Shown here piece by piece: positions 31,940 to 41,548 of a stretch of DNA of 64,000 nt. The notes beneath the pieces are model-generated. The model was not told where the DNA came from and made no database searches. It was given only the letters and a program-made list of their open reading frames with translations. The stretch comes from Candidatus Streptomyces philanthi (GTDB lineage Bacteria > Actinomycetota > Actinomycetes > Streptomycetales > Streptomycetaceae): positions 1,116,001 through 1,180,000 of the forward strand of contig CP073042.1 in NCBI GenBank assembly GCA_018114805.1, read 5' to 3'. The first letter of the stretch is position 1; each line of letters starts with the position of its first letter. The translations under genes were made by a program, and so were the position numbers.

Positions 31940-33642
31940 CCGAGATGACGGCCATGGAGCCGGGCCCGGAGTCCGAGGGCGACCGCACGACCACGACGAG
32001 CGGTGCCGGGGCGGGCGGTGGGGAGGGCACCGGGGCGGTCGCTGGATGGGACCCTGCGGACGGGCACGAGGCGGCCGGCGTCGCTCCCGCCCCTCCGACT
32101 GTCCCTGCCCCTGGCGCTTTCCCTGGCGCGGTCTCCGTTCCTGCCCCTGTTTCTGTCGCTGTTCCTGCCCCCGACTCTGTTTCTGTTCCCGCGCCCGGGC
32201 CTGGCCCCCTTCCCGTTCCGGGCCTCGGTTCCGACGGCGATGTCGGTGCCGATGCTGAGGACGGTGGCGGCGGTGGCCACGGCGGGGGCGGTGTGCCGTC
32301 CGTGGTCGGCGCCGGGGAGGGGGGACGGGCTCCGTACGGCCGAAGGAGTTGACGTCGCGAGCGTCGCTGGTGCCGTCGATGGTGGCTCCGGTGGTGCGGC
32401 GCGGCACGACGGGGCGGAGGGCGGTGGGGTGGCGGATGCGGCGGCCGAGGCGGTGCCGGGTGCGCCGGAGTTGAGCGTTCCGGGCGGGGCCCCGGCGGTC
32501 TCGCCGCGGCACTCCCGGGACGACGGGTTGATCGCGCGTCGGGCCCCGAAGCCGGTGGAAACGGATGGCGCGGGTACGGCGGCCGCGCTCGACGGCGGCG
32601 GGCCCGCGCCGGGCGCGGGCGACGACGAGAGCCCGGGGAGCGCGGAGGACCCGGCGCGCTCAGGGGACGCGGCTGGCGCGGAGGACGCCGGGGCCGCTGC
32701 GGACGTGGCGGACGCGGCAAACGCGGCGGAATCCGCTGGCACGACGCACGCCACCGACTCGGGGGTGAGCGAAGAGGTGGAGACGGGTACAGGCTCGGGA
32801 ACGGGCCGGGGTTTGGGGGCGGGTGGGGGCGCCGCTGTCACCAGTTTCACTTCCGTGCGCGGGGGGCGCGGAGGATGTCGACGGGGGCTCGGTGGCCGAT
32901 GGGGCGCACGGGGAGGATGCCGACGCTGACGCGTACGCCCTCGCCCGCGCCGTGAGCCTCCCGGGCCGCCGAGGGGAGGGGGCCCCGTCAGCGTACGGCA
33001 AGGGGGGCGGGGCCCCGTCGGCGTACGGGAGCGGGAGCGGGTACCGGCGGGGCGCGCTGGGGTACGGCGTGGTGGGCGACACCCTGGGAGCGGCGGCGCT
33101 GCGGAACCGGCTCGTGGCGCTGCGCGAGATGGTCGCGCTGTCCCGTGGCCGGGTGGACGGGCGGACGCTCGCCGAGGCCGAGAAGGTGCTCGACCAGGCG
33201 GCGGCCCGGGACCGCTACTCGCACGGCCACACCGTCGTCGCCCTCGCCGGCTCGACCGGCAGCGGGAAGTCCACGCTCTTCAACGCGCTGGTCGGGGCGC
33301 CACTCGCGGCGGCCGGCACGCAGCGGCCGACCACCTGCGCGCCACTGGCCTGCTCGTGGAGCGAGGACGCCGAGGGGCTGCTCGACCGGCTCGGCGTCCT
33401 GGTCGCCGACCGCCACCGCCCGGCCCGGCCGTACGATCCCGCGTTCGCCGGGCTCGTCCTCATCCACCTGCCCGACCACGACTCGGTCAGCGTCGGGCAC
33501 CGGGCCCGGGTGGAGCGGCTGCTGGGGCTCGTGGACGTGATCGTGTGGGTGGTCGACCCGGAGAAGTACGCCGGCGCGGTGTTGCACGAGCGCTATCTGC
33601 GCCCGCTGGCCGGGTACGCCGAGGTGATGGTTCCCGCGCGGC

Positions 33643-33662
33643 GGAAGCCGTGCGCAAACAAC
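33643..33662 (+). repeat. Left terminal inverted repeat of the IS
   Basis: GGAAGCCGTGCGCAAACAAC; matches the reverse complement of the right end at 17 of 20 positions. Confidence 0.85.
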
Positions 33663-33663
33663 C

Positions 33664-34488
33664 TTATGGTTCCGCACGGGTATTCGATTCCTCCCTGGCC
33701 TCGACATACTCGACATAGCGGAGAAGTTCCTCCGCGCTATGAAACCGTTGTGCCCGGTGAACGGGGGTGGGGTTGCATCCGTCTCCTTTGAGGAGCGGGC
33801 GCAGTTCCACAAGCGCGTTGCCGATGGTTCGAGGGCTTACCTTGAACAGTTCGGCGATTACCGGACGGGTGGCGACCTGTCGCATGGCGAGAATCGCGGC
33901 AAGAACGCGGCCCTCGTTGGTGATCTTGTTGTAGATGACTGTGCCCGGGTCCTTCTTCAGCTCGGCTCCGCGTCGGTTGTGTCGCATTTCTTGGAGCCGG
34001 GCTTGGTACCGAGTAGCCAAGCGCGTGGTGATGGCATCGAGTTCGGCATGGCTCATACCCGTGATGGCCGGATGCCGCAGTGCTTCTTGAGGGTGGATTT
34101 CCTGGAGGGAGCCGGCAGAAGCGACAAAGTCCCGGACGGCTTGCGTGGTGGTAAGCCTGAGGTCGATGGCGCGCACTGTGTGGTTGTGTTCTGTCAGGAG
34201 GGCTCGGGTCTCCCGCATGGGTTTCTGGAGGCCGCTTCGGGTTACTCCGAGGAGGTCCTGAAGAACGGGCATCGTGCAGATCCCGCGGAGATAGACGAGC
34301 GTGGCCACAGTCCGGGCTGCAGGCGTGATCACCGTCATCCCGCCTGCCCCTTTCATACGTCGTCGTTTCCCGCCTCGTCGGTCGTAGTTCCGTTGCTCGG
34401 CCTTGGCCGCCTGGGCTGGCTCCAGAAGCGCGATAAGCTGGGCCAGTTCATCCCGAGTCATCCCGGTCATCACGGGGTGGGAGAGCAT
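33664..34488 (-). CDS. Second IS protein with two tandem HTH-type units
   Basis: Intact 274 aa, ATG 34488, overlapping the transposase 3' end by 19 bp. The protein is an internal duplication. Unit 1 has LSHPVMTGMTRDELAQLIALL, then NYDRRGGKRRRMKGAGG, RTVATLVYLRGICTMPVLQDLLGVTRSGLQKPMRETRALL. Unit 2 repeats the plan with LRHPAITGMSHAELDAITTRL, HNRRGAELKKDPG, RVLAAILAMRQVATRPVIAELFKVSPRTIGNALVELRPLL. Each unit ends in a helix-turn-helix-like segment, and basic stretches suggest DNA binding. The role is unknown; target selection or transposition control is a reasonable guess. It ends at the left terminal repeat. Confidence 0.8.
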   Translation of the reverse strand: MLSHPVMTGMTRDELAQLIALLEPAQAAKAEQRNYDRRGGKRRRMKGAGGMTVITPAARTVATLVYLRGICTMPVLQDLLGVTRSGLQKPMRETRALLTEHNHTVRAIDLRLTTTQAVRDFVASAGSLQEIHPQEALRHPAITGMSHAELDAITTRLATRYQARLQEMRHNRRGAELKKDPGTVIYNKITNEGRVLAAILAMRQVATRPVIAELFKVSPRTIGNALVELRPLLKGDGCNPTPVHRAQRFHSAEELLRYVEYVEAREESNTRAEP

Positions 34489-35746
34489 CTCCAGGACTTC
34501 CGACTGGATGGACCTGGGTTTCTGCTTGCCGCAGGCGCAGTGCAGTGATCGTGCGGGTCGATGGTGTAGTTCCAGGCGCCGTGAGTGTCGTGTGGCTGGA
34601 TCGGCAAGGAGTCCAAGTACTCCTTGCTCACCGTGACCCCGATCGGATAGGAGCGTGTGTCGAGTTCGGCTTCGACGCGCAGGCCGGAGCGAGTGCGGGT
34701 GGATTCGATGGTTTTGATGACGACTTCGTGGCTGGTCAGCGGGCGTCCGCGCCAGTTCATGGTGATGTGAGAGAAGAGGCGGTGCTCGACCTTATTCCAC
34801 TTCGATGTTCCAGGCGGAAAGTGGCAGACGGTAATAGCCAAGCCGGTTTCCTCGGCCAGAGCTGCGAGTTCAGACTTCCAAAGTCGGTATCGCGGAGAGT
34901 TCGAGCTGCCGGAGTCCGCCGTGATGAGAAGGCGCTTGGCGCTCGGATAGTCGGTCTTGCCGCGGTTATCCCACCATCGGCGAATAGAAGCGACCGCGAA
35001 GGCCGATGTGTCGTGCTCCACACCGACATTGACCCAGCCCGTGTTGGCCCCGATGTCGTAGATCCCGTAGGGGATGACCTGTTGGATCTCGCCGCGCCAG
35101 AACAGAGAGTGATCTTCTACGTGGATCGGCTCTCCCTTTGGGCGCCACTCTCGCCCCGGGTTGTGGAACCGACCGACCATCTCCTTTTTCTTCGTATCAA
35201 CGCTGATGACCGGCTCGCCCGCCGCCTGATGTTCCTTGACTTGGCTGTTGATGTAATGGAACTGGGCGTCTCGGTCAGGGTGTTGCTTTCCCTCCAGGGT
35301 CTTGGCGTTGCCCTGAAGACTGAACCCGTTCTCATGCAGCAGTTTCCCGACCGTGGTCGCGGAGACTGGATGCCCCTTTTGGGTCAGCTCGTCGGCGAGA
35401 TGCCGCAGCGACTTGGTCGTCCACCTCAAGGGCGACATGGGATCGCCTCGCTCATCCGGCTCGACCAACGCCAAGAGGGCAGGCAGCAGTCCTGGGTCCT
35501 TCGAGGCTGCGTTCTTGCGGCCGCCTCCAGGGCGTCGAACGCGACCACCTGGAAAGGGCGACGGTTCATCTGCGAGTTCGGCGATGCCTTTACGCACCGT
35601 CGTTTCGCTGACACCAGTCGCTGGGACACCGCACGTATTCCGCCATGCCCAAGCTCACGGGCCTCTGCGGCCAGCAGCAACCGCCTCTGCCGTTCGTTGA
35701 GATGGGGGAGCAACGTGCCCAACCGCGAGGCAAGTTGTTGGGACAT
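34470..35746 (-). CDS. ISAzo13-family DDE transposase (one frameshift)
   Basis: ATG 35746 starts MSQQLASRLGTLLPHLNERQRRLLLAAEARELGHGGI. The frame changes near 35610 within an HTH (TGVSETTVRKGIAEL) and then runs to 34470. Family landmarks are RVRRPGGGRK, RWTTKSLRHLADEL, ISVDTKKKEMVG (first catalytic Asp), YGIYDIGANTGWVNVG, LLITADSGSSNS (second Asp), VCHFPPGTSKWNKVEHRLFSHI (catalytic Glu region). Apart from the frameshift, all catalytic parts are present, so the element may be active if the shift is a sequencing error. Confidence 0.9.
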
Positions 35747-35800
35747 CGACTGAGATATGACCACGCAAGATCAACGATCATGGAGCCCGCACAGCAACGC

Positions 35801-35820
35801 GTTGTTTCCAGACGGCTTCC
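35801..35820 (-). repeat. Right terminal inverted repeat of the IS
   Basis: Read inward, GGAAGCCGTCTGGAAACAAC; the three differences from the left end lie in the central four bases. The codon AAC of the host NQVD motif follows immediately. Confidence 0.85.
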
Positions 35821-37328
35821 AACCAGGTCGACCGGCTGCCGGGGAACGCCGCCGGACAGGTGGTGGACGATCTGCACCGGCTGCTCGACGAGGACGGGGT
35901 CGCGCTCGGCGAGCACGGCGCGACGGTGCTCGCCCTGTCGGCGCTGACCGGCGAGGGCGTGGGCGAACTGCGCGAGACGCTGGGGCGGTTCGCGGTCGAC
36001 TGCGCGGCGGCCGAACGACGGCTGACCGCGGACGTGGACGGGGCCACCCTGCGGCTGCGCGCCGCCTACCTGGCCGAGGACCACGCGGGGCTGAGCGAAC
36101 GGGCCTGCGAGGAGTTCGAGGACGGGCTCGCGGACGCGGCGGGCGTGGTGGCGCTCGGCCAGGCGGCCGAGCGCGCGTGGGCGCGCGCGGCGGCGCACGC
36201 CTGCGGCACGCCCTGGGCCCGGCTGGCCGAGCGGCGCGCCACCGGCCCGCGCCGGCGCCCCGCGCGGGTGGAGCCCCCGGCGGCGGCCCGCCCCTCCGAT
36301 ACCAGCGGCACCAGGGGCACTAGCGGCACCGACGCCCGCAGCGGCAAGGGCAGCGACACAGGCGGCGACAGCAGTGCGGCGGCGGGCTCGACGGACGGAG
36401 CCCGGCTGCCCGAAGGGCGGGGCATGGGGGCCGCGGGCGTGGAGCGGGGCAGCGGGGACCGGGGAGTTGGTGGGGCCGGGGGCGTCTCCTCCCCAGGGGC
36501 GGAAGGCGGCGGGCCCGAGTTCCGGGCCGTCGCGAGCGACCTCGCGGCCACCCCGCGCTCGGCGGTTCGCCGGTGGCCGGCGCCGAGGCGTCTCCCGTCC
36601 GGCGCACCCCGGGGCCGGCTGGCCGCGCCGGTGGCCGGGACGCCGTTGTCGGCCGAGCCGCCGCCGCCGTACCGGCTCAGCACGCCGTCCCCGCGCCGGC
36701 CGAGCCGGCCGCCGCCGTACGGGCGGAGCGGGTGGCCCCTCCGTTGGTGGCGCGGCCCGCCGTCGAGTACGCCGTACGGGCCATGGCCGACGATGCCACC
36801 GCGGGCCTGCCCCGGCCCTGGGCCAGGGCCGTGCGCGAGGTGGCGCGGGGCGCGGCCACGGGGCTGGCGGAGGCGTTGGACGAGGTCGTGGAGGAGGTCG
36901 CCGACCGTGCGGTGAACGCCCCGGAGCGGGGTGGTTCGCCGTTGCGCAGGCCACGCTGGTGGGCCGCTGCGGTGCTGGCCCAGAGGGCGTGTCTGGTGGC
37001 CCAACTGGCCTTCCTGGGCTGGCTTGTGGCCGCCATCGCGGGGCTGGTCGGCGGGGCGTGGTGGGTGCCGACGACGCTGTTGGTGGCCGGCTGGTTCACC
37101 GGCCCCGCGCTGGCGCGCCTGTGCGCGTGGGCGGCACGCGGTCCGGCCCGCCAGCACGGCGAGGAAGCCGAGCGACAGTTGCGAGAGCGGGTGACGGAGT
37201 GCGGGCGCGTCCTGGAGGCGGTGTTGGCGGAGCTGGCGCGCTACCGGCAGGTGCGTGAGCGGTACGTGGTGGCCGCCGGCGGGGTGTGAGGCGGGACCCC
37301 CCGGCGGAGCGGGCGACGGGGGCCGCCA

Positions 37329-37562
37329 GTGAGCCGTGAGGAGATGTTCCATACGGCACGCGACTCCTTCGCCGCCCACCACCGGATCGACCCGGGCGTC
37401 AGCGCGCTACCCGACTGCCCGGGCAGGCCCGAGTGCGGGCTCACCCCGGCCCCGCACAGGGCAGCCCCGGTGGCCGGGGCTTCCTCGCGCCGGCCTTCCC
37501 GGGCACGGCATCCCCCCGTTCCGACGCTCCGCCCCCTGCCGCCGATCGCACCGCGGGGGTAG
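37329..37562 (+). CDS. Possible small hypothetical protein
   Basis: GTG 37329, 77 aa. The first ~40 residues ([20 protein letters not shown]...[12 protein letters not shown]) look protein-like, with a Cys pair, while the rest is Arg/Pro low complexity and runs through a hairpin. A short cotranscribed gene, or a longer one truncated by a frameshift, is possible. No family recognised; it may not be real. Confidence 0.25.
   Translation: MSREEMFHTARDSFAAHHRIDPGVSALPDCPGRPECGLTPAPHRAAPVAGASSRRPSRARHPPVPTLRPLPPIAPRG
37463..37481 (+). terminator. Possible hairpin terminator
   Basis: AGCCCCGG (37463-37470), 3-base loop, CCGGGGCT (37474-37481), about 175 bp after the dynamin-like gene. It could end that transcript. 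Confidence 0.45.
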
Positions 37563-37788
37563 CGGGTGGGGCGGGGGCGCGCTTTGCTGGAAGTCCCGCG
37601 GAACGCGAGCGTCCTGTGTGCCGCTCCCCACGTCCCTACTCCCCCACCCTCCGTCCCCGCCCTCACTCGGCACGCGCCGCACGACGCCCCCGGCGTCCGT
37701 CCGGCGCGCGGGACCCGCGCACCGCGACCGCGCCGGGCCGCCCGGCTGCGGGAACCGCGCCAGAGGTGAGTCTGAGGAGGAGCGAGCG

Positions 37789-38837
37789 ATGCGACACGGT
37801 GACATCTCGTCGAGCCCGGACACGGTCGGCGTCGCGGTCGTCAACTACAAGATGCCCCGCCTGCACACCAGGGAGGAGGTGCGGGACAACGCCCGCGCGA
37901 TCGCCGACATGGTGGTGGGCGTGAAGAGCGGGCTGCGCGGCCTGGACCTGGTGGTCGTCCCCGAGTACTCCACCCAGGGGATCATGTACGACCGGTCCGA
38001 GATGCTGGCCACCGCGGCGTCCGTACCGGGTGCGGAGACGGACGTCTTCGCCGCCGCGTGCCGCGAGGCACGGGTGTGGGGCGTGTTCTCGTTGGTGGGC
38101 GAGCGGCACGAGGAGCATCCGCACAAGCCGCCGTACAACACGCTGGTGCTCATCGACGACCAGGGCGAGATCGTGCAGAAGTACCGCAAGATCCTCCCGT
38201 GGTGTCCGGTCAAGCCCTGGTACCCGGGCGAGTACACCTACGTCTCGGACGGGCCCAAGGGCATGAAGATCTCGCTGATCATCTGCGACGACGGCAACTA
38301 CCCGGAGATCTGGCGGGACTGCGCCATGAAGGGCGCCGAACTCATCGTGCGCTGCCAGGGCTACATGTACCCGGCCAAGGACCAGCAGGTGCTGATGTCC
38401 AAGGCGATGGCGTGGGCCAACAACTGCTACGTGGCGGTGGCCAACGCCGCCGGGTTCGACGGCGTGTACGCGTACTTCGGGCACTCCGCGATCATCGGGT
38501 TCGACGGCCGCGCGCTGGGCGAGACCGGCGAGGAGCCGTATGGCATCCAGTACGCGCAGCTCTCGGTGTCGGCGATCCGGGACGCGCGGACCTACGACCA
38601 GTTGGAGAACCACCTGTTCAAGCTCGTGCACCGGGGCTACACCGGTACCGAGGCGGCGGGCGAGGGCGCGGCGGGCCTGGCGGAGTGCCCGTTCGACTTC
38701 TACCGGCTGTGGGCGAGCGACCCCCGGAAGGCGGGCGAGCACGCGGAGGCCGTCACCCGGTCCCCACCGGGTGCCACCCGTGCCACCCGGTGGGGACCGT
38801 ACGGCCTGAGACGACGCGGGTGGTGGCGGGCCAGTGA
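37789..38837 (+). CDS. amiE: Aliphatic amidase AmiE (C-terminal frameshift)
   Basis: ATG 37789 with a strong upstream GAGGAGGAG. Nitrilase-superfamily enzyme converting short aliphatic amides to acids and ammonia. The N-terminus [21 protein letters not shown] is characteristic of AmiE, and the Glu-Lys-Cys triad is visible in [16 protein letters not shown] and [10 protein letters not shown]. It is well conserved up to [26 protein letters not shown]. The frame then changes near 38765; the usual Cys-Pro-Val-Gly-type tail ([12 protein letters not shown]) continues in the next frame to TGA 38835-38837. The original frame would run on into the convergent gene. Cytoplasmic; probably monocistronic. 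Confidence 0.93.
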
Positions 38838-38922
38838 GCGTGTGGGCTGTCCCGCCCGCTCCCGGCCCGTCAGGCCGGTGGTGCGCGGAGGTCGACACCC
38901 GGCGCCTCCTGCCGGTGGCATC

Positions 38923-39963
38923 CTACCAGCGCGTGGTCTCGCCGATGAAGTCCGGGATCTCGATGGCGGTGCCCTGCAGGTGGGCCTGGCCGAGCACGTG
39001 GTGGCCGACGGCGAGGTCGAGGATGCCGAGGCCGAACGGGGAGAAGACGGTGGGCTTGGCGGGGTCGAGGGTGACCTCACCCCGGAGCAGGGAGCCGAGC
39101 GTGCCGGTAATGAAGTCCCTTCCCCCGGTGAGCTGTTCGGCCAGGTGGGGCGAGGTCTGTGCCTTGAGGCAGTGGTCGACGTCGTCCACCACGTTGTTGC
39201 TGCGCAGCAGCACCTCGGGGGCGATGTCGCGCAGTTCGGGGGCGATGTCGCGCAGCGAGGTGATCAGCAGTACCTGGCTGGGGCGCAGGGTGGTGTCCGC
39301 GCTGACGTAGGGGGTGGGCGCGGTGGTGGCGAAGACGACCAGGTCCCGGTCGAGGGCGTCGTCCAGGGTGCCGATGGCGACCGGGACGCCGAAGCGGGTG
39401 GCGGCGTGCTCGCTCAGGTGGCCGGCGCTGGTGGGGTCGAGGTCGTGCACGAGCACGTCGGCCACGGCCACGCCGGCCGCGTGCAGGTACCGGCCGCGTG
39501 CAGGTAGTCGAGGATGGTGCGGGCGATGACGCCGGCACCGACCGACCGCGAGCCGCACCGGCTCGGCCGAGGTGACCAGCCGGGAGGCGGCGACGGCGGC
39601 CGATGCCACGGTGCGTACGGCGCTGATGGTGGAGGCCTCCAGGCAGGCCAGCGGGTAACCGGTGGCGTAGTCGTTGAGCAGCAGCGTGGCCGAGGCGCGC
39701 GGCAGGCCCTCCTTGATGTTGTCGGGGAAGCTGGCTATCCACTTCATGCCGATGGTGTCCACGTCGCCGCCGAGGTAGGAGGGCAGGGCGATGACGCGCG
39801 CGTTGGGCTTGTCCGGGAAGCGCAGGAAGTAGCTGTCGGGGTTGACCGAGAGCCCCTGCTCGTGGGCGATGTAGGTGTCGGCGACGATGCGCAGGACGTC
39901 CTTGTGGGCGCCGGCCAGGACGGTGGAGACAGCCGCGCCGGGCACGACGAAGAAGTGGGACAT
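38923..39963 (-). CDS. SbnB/VioK-like dehydrogenase of 2,3-diaminopropionate synthesis (Rossmann motif scrambled)
   Basis: ATG 39963 after GAAGGAAG; 346 codons. It belongs to the ornithine cyclodeaminase/mu-crystallin family. The SbnB branch oxidises N-(1-amino-1-carboxy-2-ethyl)-glutamate to release L-2,3-diaminopropionate, a nonribosomal-peptide precursor. Typical parts are [69 protein letters not shown], and [10 protein letters not shown]. The NAD-binding loop is disturbed: after VRLAV the expected [18 protein letters not shown] is read as [20 protein letters not shown] before in-frame YLHAAG resumes. The cause is a 4-bp and a 17-bp tandem duplication that cancel in frame (+21). The neighbouring carbamoyltransferase and MbtH genes support a natural-product role. 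Confidence 0.85.
   Translation of the reverse strand: MSHFFVVPGAAVSTVLAGAHKDVLRIVADTYIAHEQGLSVNPDSYFLRFPDKPNARVIALPSYLGGDVDTIGMKWIASFPDNIKEGLPRASATLLLNDYATGYPLACLEASTISAVRTVASAAVAASRLVTSAEPVRLAVGRCRRHRPHHPRLPARGRYLHAAGVAVADVLVHDLDPTSAGHLSEHAATRFGVPVAIGTLDDALDRDLVVFATTAPTPYVSADTTLRPSQVLLITSLRDIAPELRDIAPEVLLRSNNVVDDVDHCLKAQTSPHLAEQLTGGRDFITGTLGSLLRGEVTLDPAKPTVFSPFGLGILDLAVGHHVLGQAHLQGTAIEIPDFIGETTRW
39473..39548 (-). repeat. 17-bp tandem duplication and ACCG triplication in the SbnB-like gene
   Basis: A 17-bp unit (CCGGCCGCGTGCAGGTA) occurs twice in a row at 39473-39489 and 39490-39506, and ACCG three times at 39537-39548 where two would restore the family sequence. Removing one copy of each restores an intact glycine-rich NAD loop. 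Confidence 0.85.
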
Positions 39964-40229
39964 CGGCTCTTCCTTCTGGGCTGGGTGGGAGTGGGTGTGA
40001 CTCGGTCGGGTGGACGGAGAGATGGCTGGTGGTGGGGGCCACCCAGGCCGCTGCGGACTCGGTGGCGGGCAGTGGATTCACCGGGATATCCCGCGTCGAT
40101 GTGATCAGCTCTGAGCACCTGTCCGTGGGCAGCGGTCAGCACCGGGCGTCCCCCGTCCGGACGGGGGACGCCTCGCGGGCGCCCCGCACGCCGCCACCTC
40201 AGCGGGCAGTCAGCGCACGACGGTGCGGA
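39964..40229. other. Gap between SbnB-like and carbamoyltransferase genes
   Basis: About 265 bp on a same-strand gene pair. It contains a good ribosome-binding site for the SbnB-like gene and nothing else I can support. A local promoter or lost sequence is possible. Confidence 0.4.
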
Positions 40230-41165
40230 TCACCGCTTCGCCGCGCACCACTCCAGGACGGCCATGGCCGCGTACATCTTGTTCTCCGACTGGTCGAAGG
40301 CCAGGCTGTGCGGGCCGTCGAGCACCTCGGCGGTGACGTCTTCGCCGCGGTGGGCCGGCAGGTCGTGCAGGAAGACCGCGTCCGCGCTGTGGTCCCAGAG
40401 CGCGGACGTCACCTGGAACGGCGCAAAGACGTCGCGCCACCCCGGGTCGGGCTTGCTCGTGCCCGTCGTCTGCCACCGCGTGGTGTAGATGATGTCGACC
40501 CCCCGTGGCGGACTCGCCATGGAGTGCGTCTCGCTCACCCGCGCGCCGCTGGTGCGCGCGTTCCGCTGGGCCCGGTCCAGTACCCGCGGGTACAGGCCGT
40601 AGCCGGGTGGCGTCCGCAGCTCCAACTGGACGTCCGGGTAGCGGCTGAGCGTCAGCGCGAGCGCGGCGGCCGAGTTGTTGCCCTCCCCCACGTAGCACAC
40701 GCGCAGCCCCTCGACGCGGCCGAAGTGCGCGAGCATCGTGGTCAGGTCGGCGATGGCCTGTGTGGTGTGCTCGTCGGCCGTCATCGCGTTGACCACCGCC
40801 ATCCGGTCCTGTCGGGCGAAGGCCCGCAGCTCGGCCGGGTCGCCCGCGGTCCGCACCACCAGCAGGTCCAGCATCCGCGAGAGCACCTCGGCGGTGTCCT
40901 CCAGCGTCTCGCCGGTGTTGGTCTGCAGGTCGCCGGGCCCGAACGAGATGAGCCGCGCGCCGAGCCGCAGGGCGGCGGCCGAGAAGGACGTACGGGTACG
41001 GGTGGAGGTCTTCAGGAAGTGGATGCCGGTGACCAGGCCCGCCAGTTGGTCACCGGAGCGGACGGAGCCGCGGGAGAACTCGGCGCCCCGCTCGACCAGG
41101 GCGCGCAGTTCCGCGTCGGTCAGGTCCTTGGTGGAGATCAGGTGTCGCACCGTGGCGTTGCTCAC
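40230..41165 (-). CDS. Ornithine carbamoyltransferase-like enzyme (VioL type)
   Basis: Intact 311 aa, GTG 41165. The carbamoyl-phosphate loop STRTRTS is perfect, and the overall fold matches aspartate/ornithine carbamoyltransferases (ENxKTSTRT-like region, DxHTTQAIADLTTMLAHFG, VCYVGEGNNSAAALAL). The amino-acid side differs from true ArgF: the usual HCLPAHRGEE is HDLPAHRGED, and the SMG loop is replaced by QTTG. Together with SbnB-like and MbtH neighbours this points to a non-ornithine acceptor. In viomycin/capreomycin clusters the VioL/CmnL homologue carbamoylates a 2,3-diaminopropionate unit to beta-ureidoalanine. Assignment of that substrate here is inference. Confidence 0.85.
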   Translation of the reverse strand: MSNATVRHLISTKDLTDAELRALVERGAEFSRGSVRSGDQLAGLVTGIHFLKTSTRTRTSFSAAALRLGARLISFGPGDLQTNTGETLEDTAEVLSRMLDLLVVRTAGDPAELRAFARQDRMAVVNAMTADEHTTQAIADLTTMLAHFGRVEGLRVCYVGEGNNSAAALALTLSRYPDVQLELRTPPGYGLYPRVLDRAQRNARTSGARVSETHSMASPPRGVDIIYTTRWQTTGTSKPDPGWRDVFAPFQVTSALWDHSADAVFLHDLPAHRGEDVTAEVLDGPHSLAFDQSENKMYAAMAVLEWCAAKR

Positions 41166-41347
41166 TGTCTGCCTTCTGCCTTTCTCGACGCACCGGTTGG
41201 GTATGGAACGCGGCTCAACCCGTGGCCCCACACGGCGGCCCTCGCATCGCGGTGATCCCGAGCCGGGTCCGGCCGCTCGCGGTGACGGTCGGCGGCCGGA
41301 GGTGGCGGGGCGGGACGGGGTGGGGCGGAACGGGCGGCGCCCCGGGG

Positions 41348-41548
41348 TCAGGAGGCGCGGGGCGTGGCGCGGCGCAGGCTGGCCGGCCGCATGTCGGTCC
41401 ACACCCCGTCGATGTGCGTCAGGCAGTCCTGCTTGGCGCCCTCGAACCCCTCGGCGCGCCAGCCCGGCGGAAGCTCACTGTCCGCGGGCCACATGGAGTA
41501 CTGCTCCTCATGGTTGAGCACCACGCGAAAGCGCTGGTTGTCACTCAT
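41348..41548 (-). CDS. MbtH-like protein
   Basis: Intact 66 aa, ATG 41548 with GGGAG upstream. It shows the complete MbtH signature: NHEEQYSMWP, LPPGWRAEGFEG, CLTHIDGVWTDMRPASLR. MbtH proteins bind and activate adenylation domains of nonribosomal peptide synthetases. None is encoded in this window, so the partner must lie elsewhere. It is upstream on the same strand as the carbamoyltransferase and SbnB-like genes, separated by 182 bp, so an operon is possible. Confidence 0.95.
   Translation of the reverse strand: MSDNQRFRVVLNHEEQYSMWPADSELPPGWRAEGFEGAKQDCLTHIDGVWTDMRPASLRRATPRAS

Larger units (their letters stand above)
33643..35820 (-). mobile_element. ISAzo13-family insertion sequence in a dynamin-like gene
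   Basis: 2,178-bp element bounded by imperfect 20-bp terminal inverted repeats and carrying two minus-strand genes, a DDE transposase and a second HTH protein. GC is visibly lower than the host DNA. Host coding resumes exactly after the right repeat. About 12 bp left of the left repeat (33631-33642) do not fit the host protein, and I find no clear target-site duplication, so the left junction is less certain. Confidence 0.88.
31945..37289 (+). pseudogene. Dynamin-like GTPase 2 (DynB-type), interrupted by an insertion sequence
   Basis: ATG 31945 to TGA 37287-37289, without the 2,178-bp insertion about 3.2 kb. A long Ala/Gly/Asp-rich N-terminal tail (to about 33060) precedes the GTPase: G1 LAGSTGSGKST (about 33247), G3-like LPDHDS (about 33470), DVIVWVVDPEKYAG. 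The reading stops at the IS at 33643. It resumes at the first base after the right IS end with NQVDRLPG, the G4 motif, then VLALSALTGEGVGEL (G5 region), helices, a second low-complexity linker, and two membrane helices (AQRACLVAQLAFLGWLVAAIAG, WVPTTLLVAGWFTG) near 36975-37115. Frame changes also occur near 32340, 32860 and 36570. The insertion between G3 and G4 must abolish GTP binding unless the element excises. Confidence 0.82.
37290..37788. other. Region between the dynamin-like gene and the amidase
   Basis: About 500 bp. It holds one weak small open frame (37329-37562), a perfect 8-bp-stem hairpin at 37463-37481 and the amidase ribosome-binding site GAGGAGGAG just before ATG 37789. Confidence 0.4.

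Noticed and set aside
33631..33642. Extension of the left IS inverted repeat or a target-site duplication
   Set aside because: The 12 bp do not match the right flank or its complement; no duplication could be identified.
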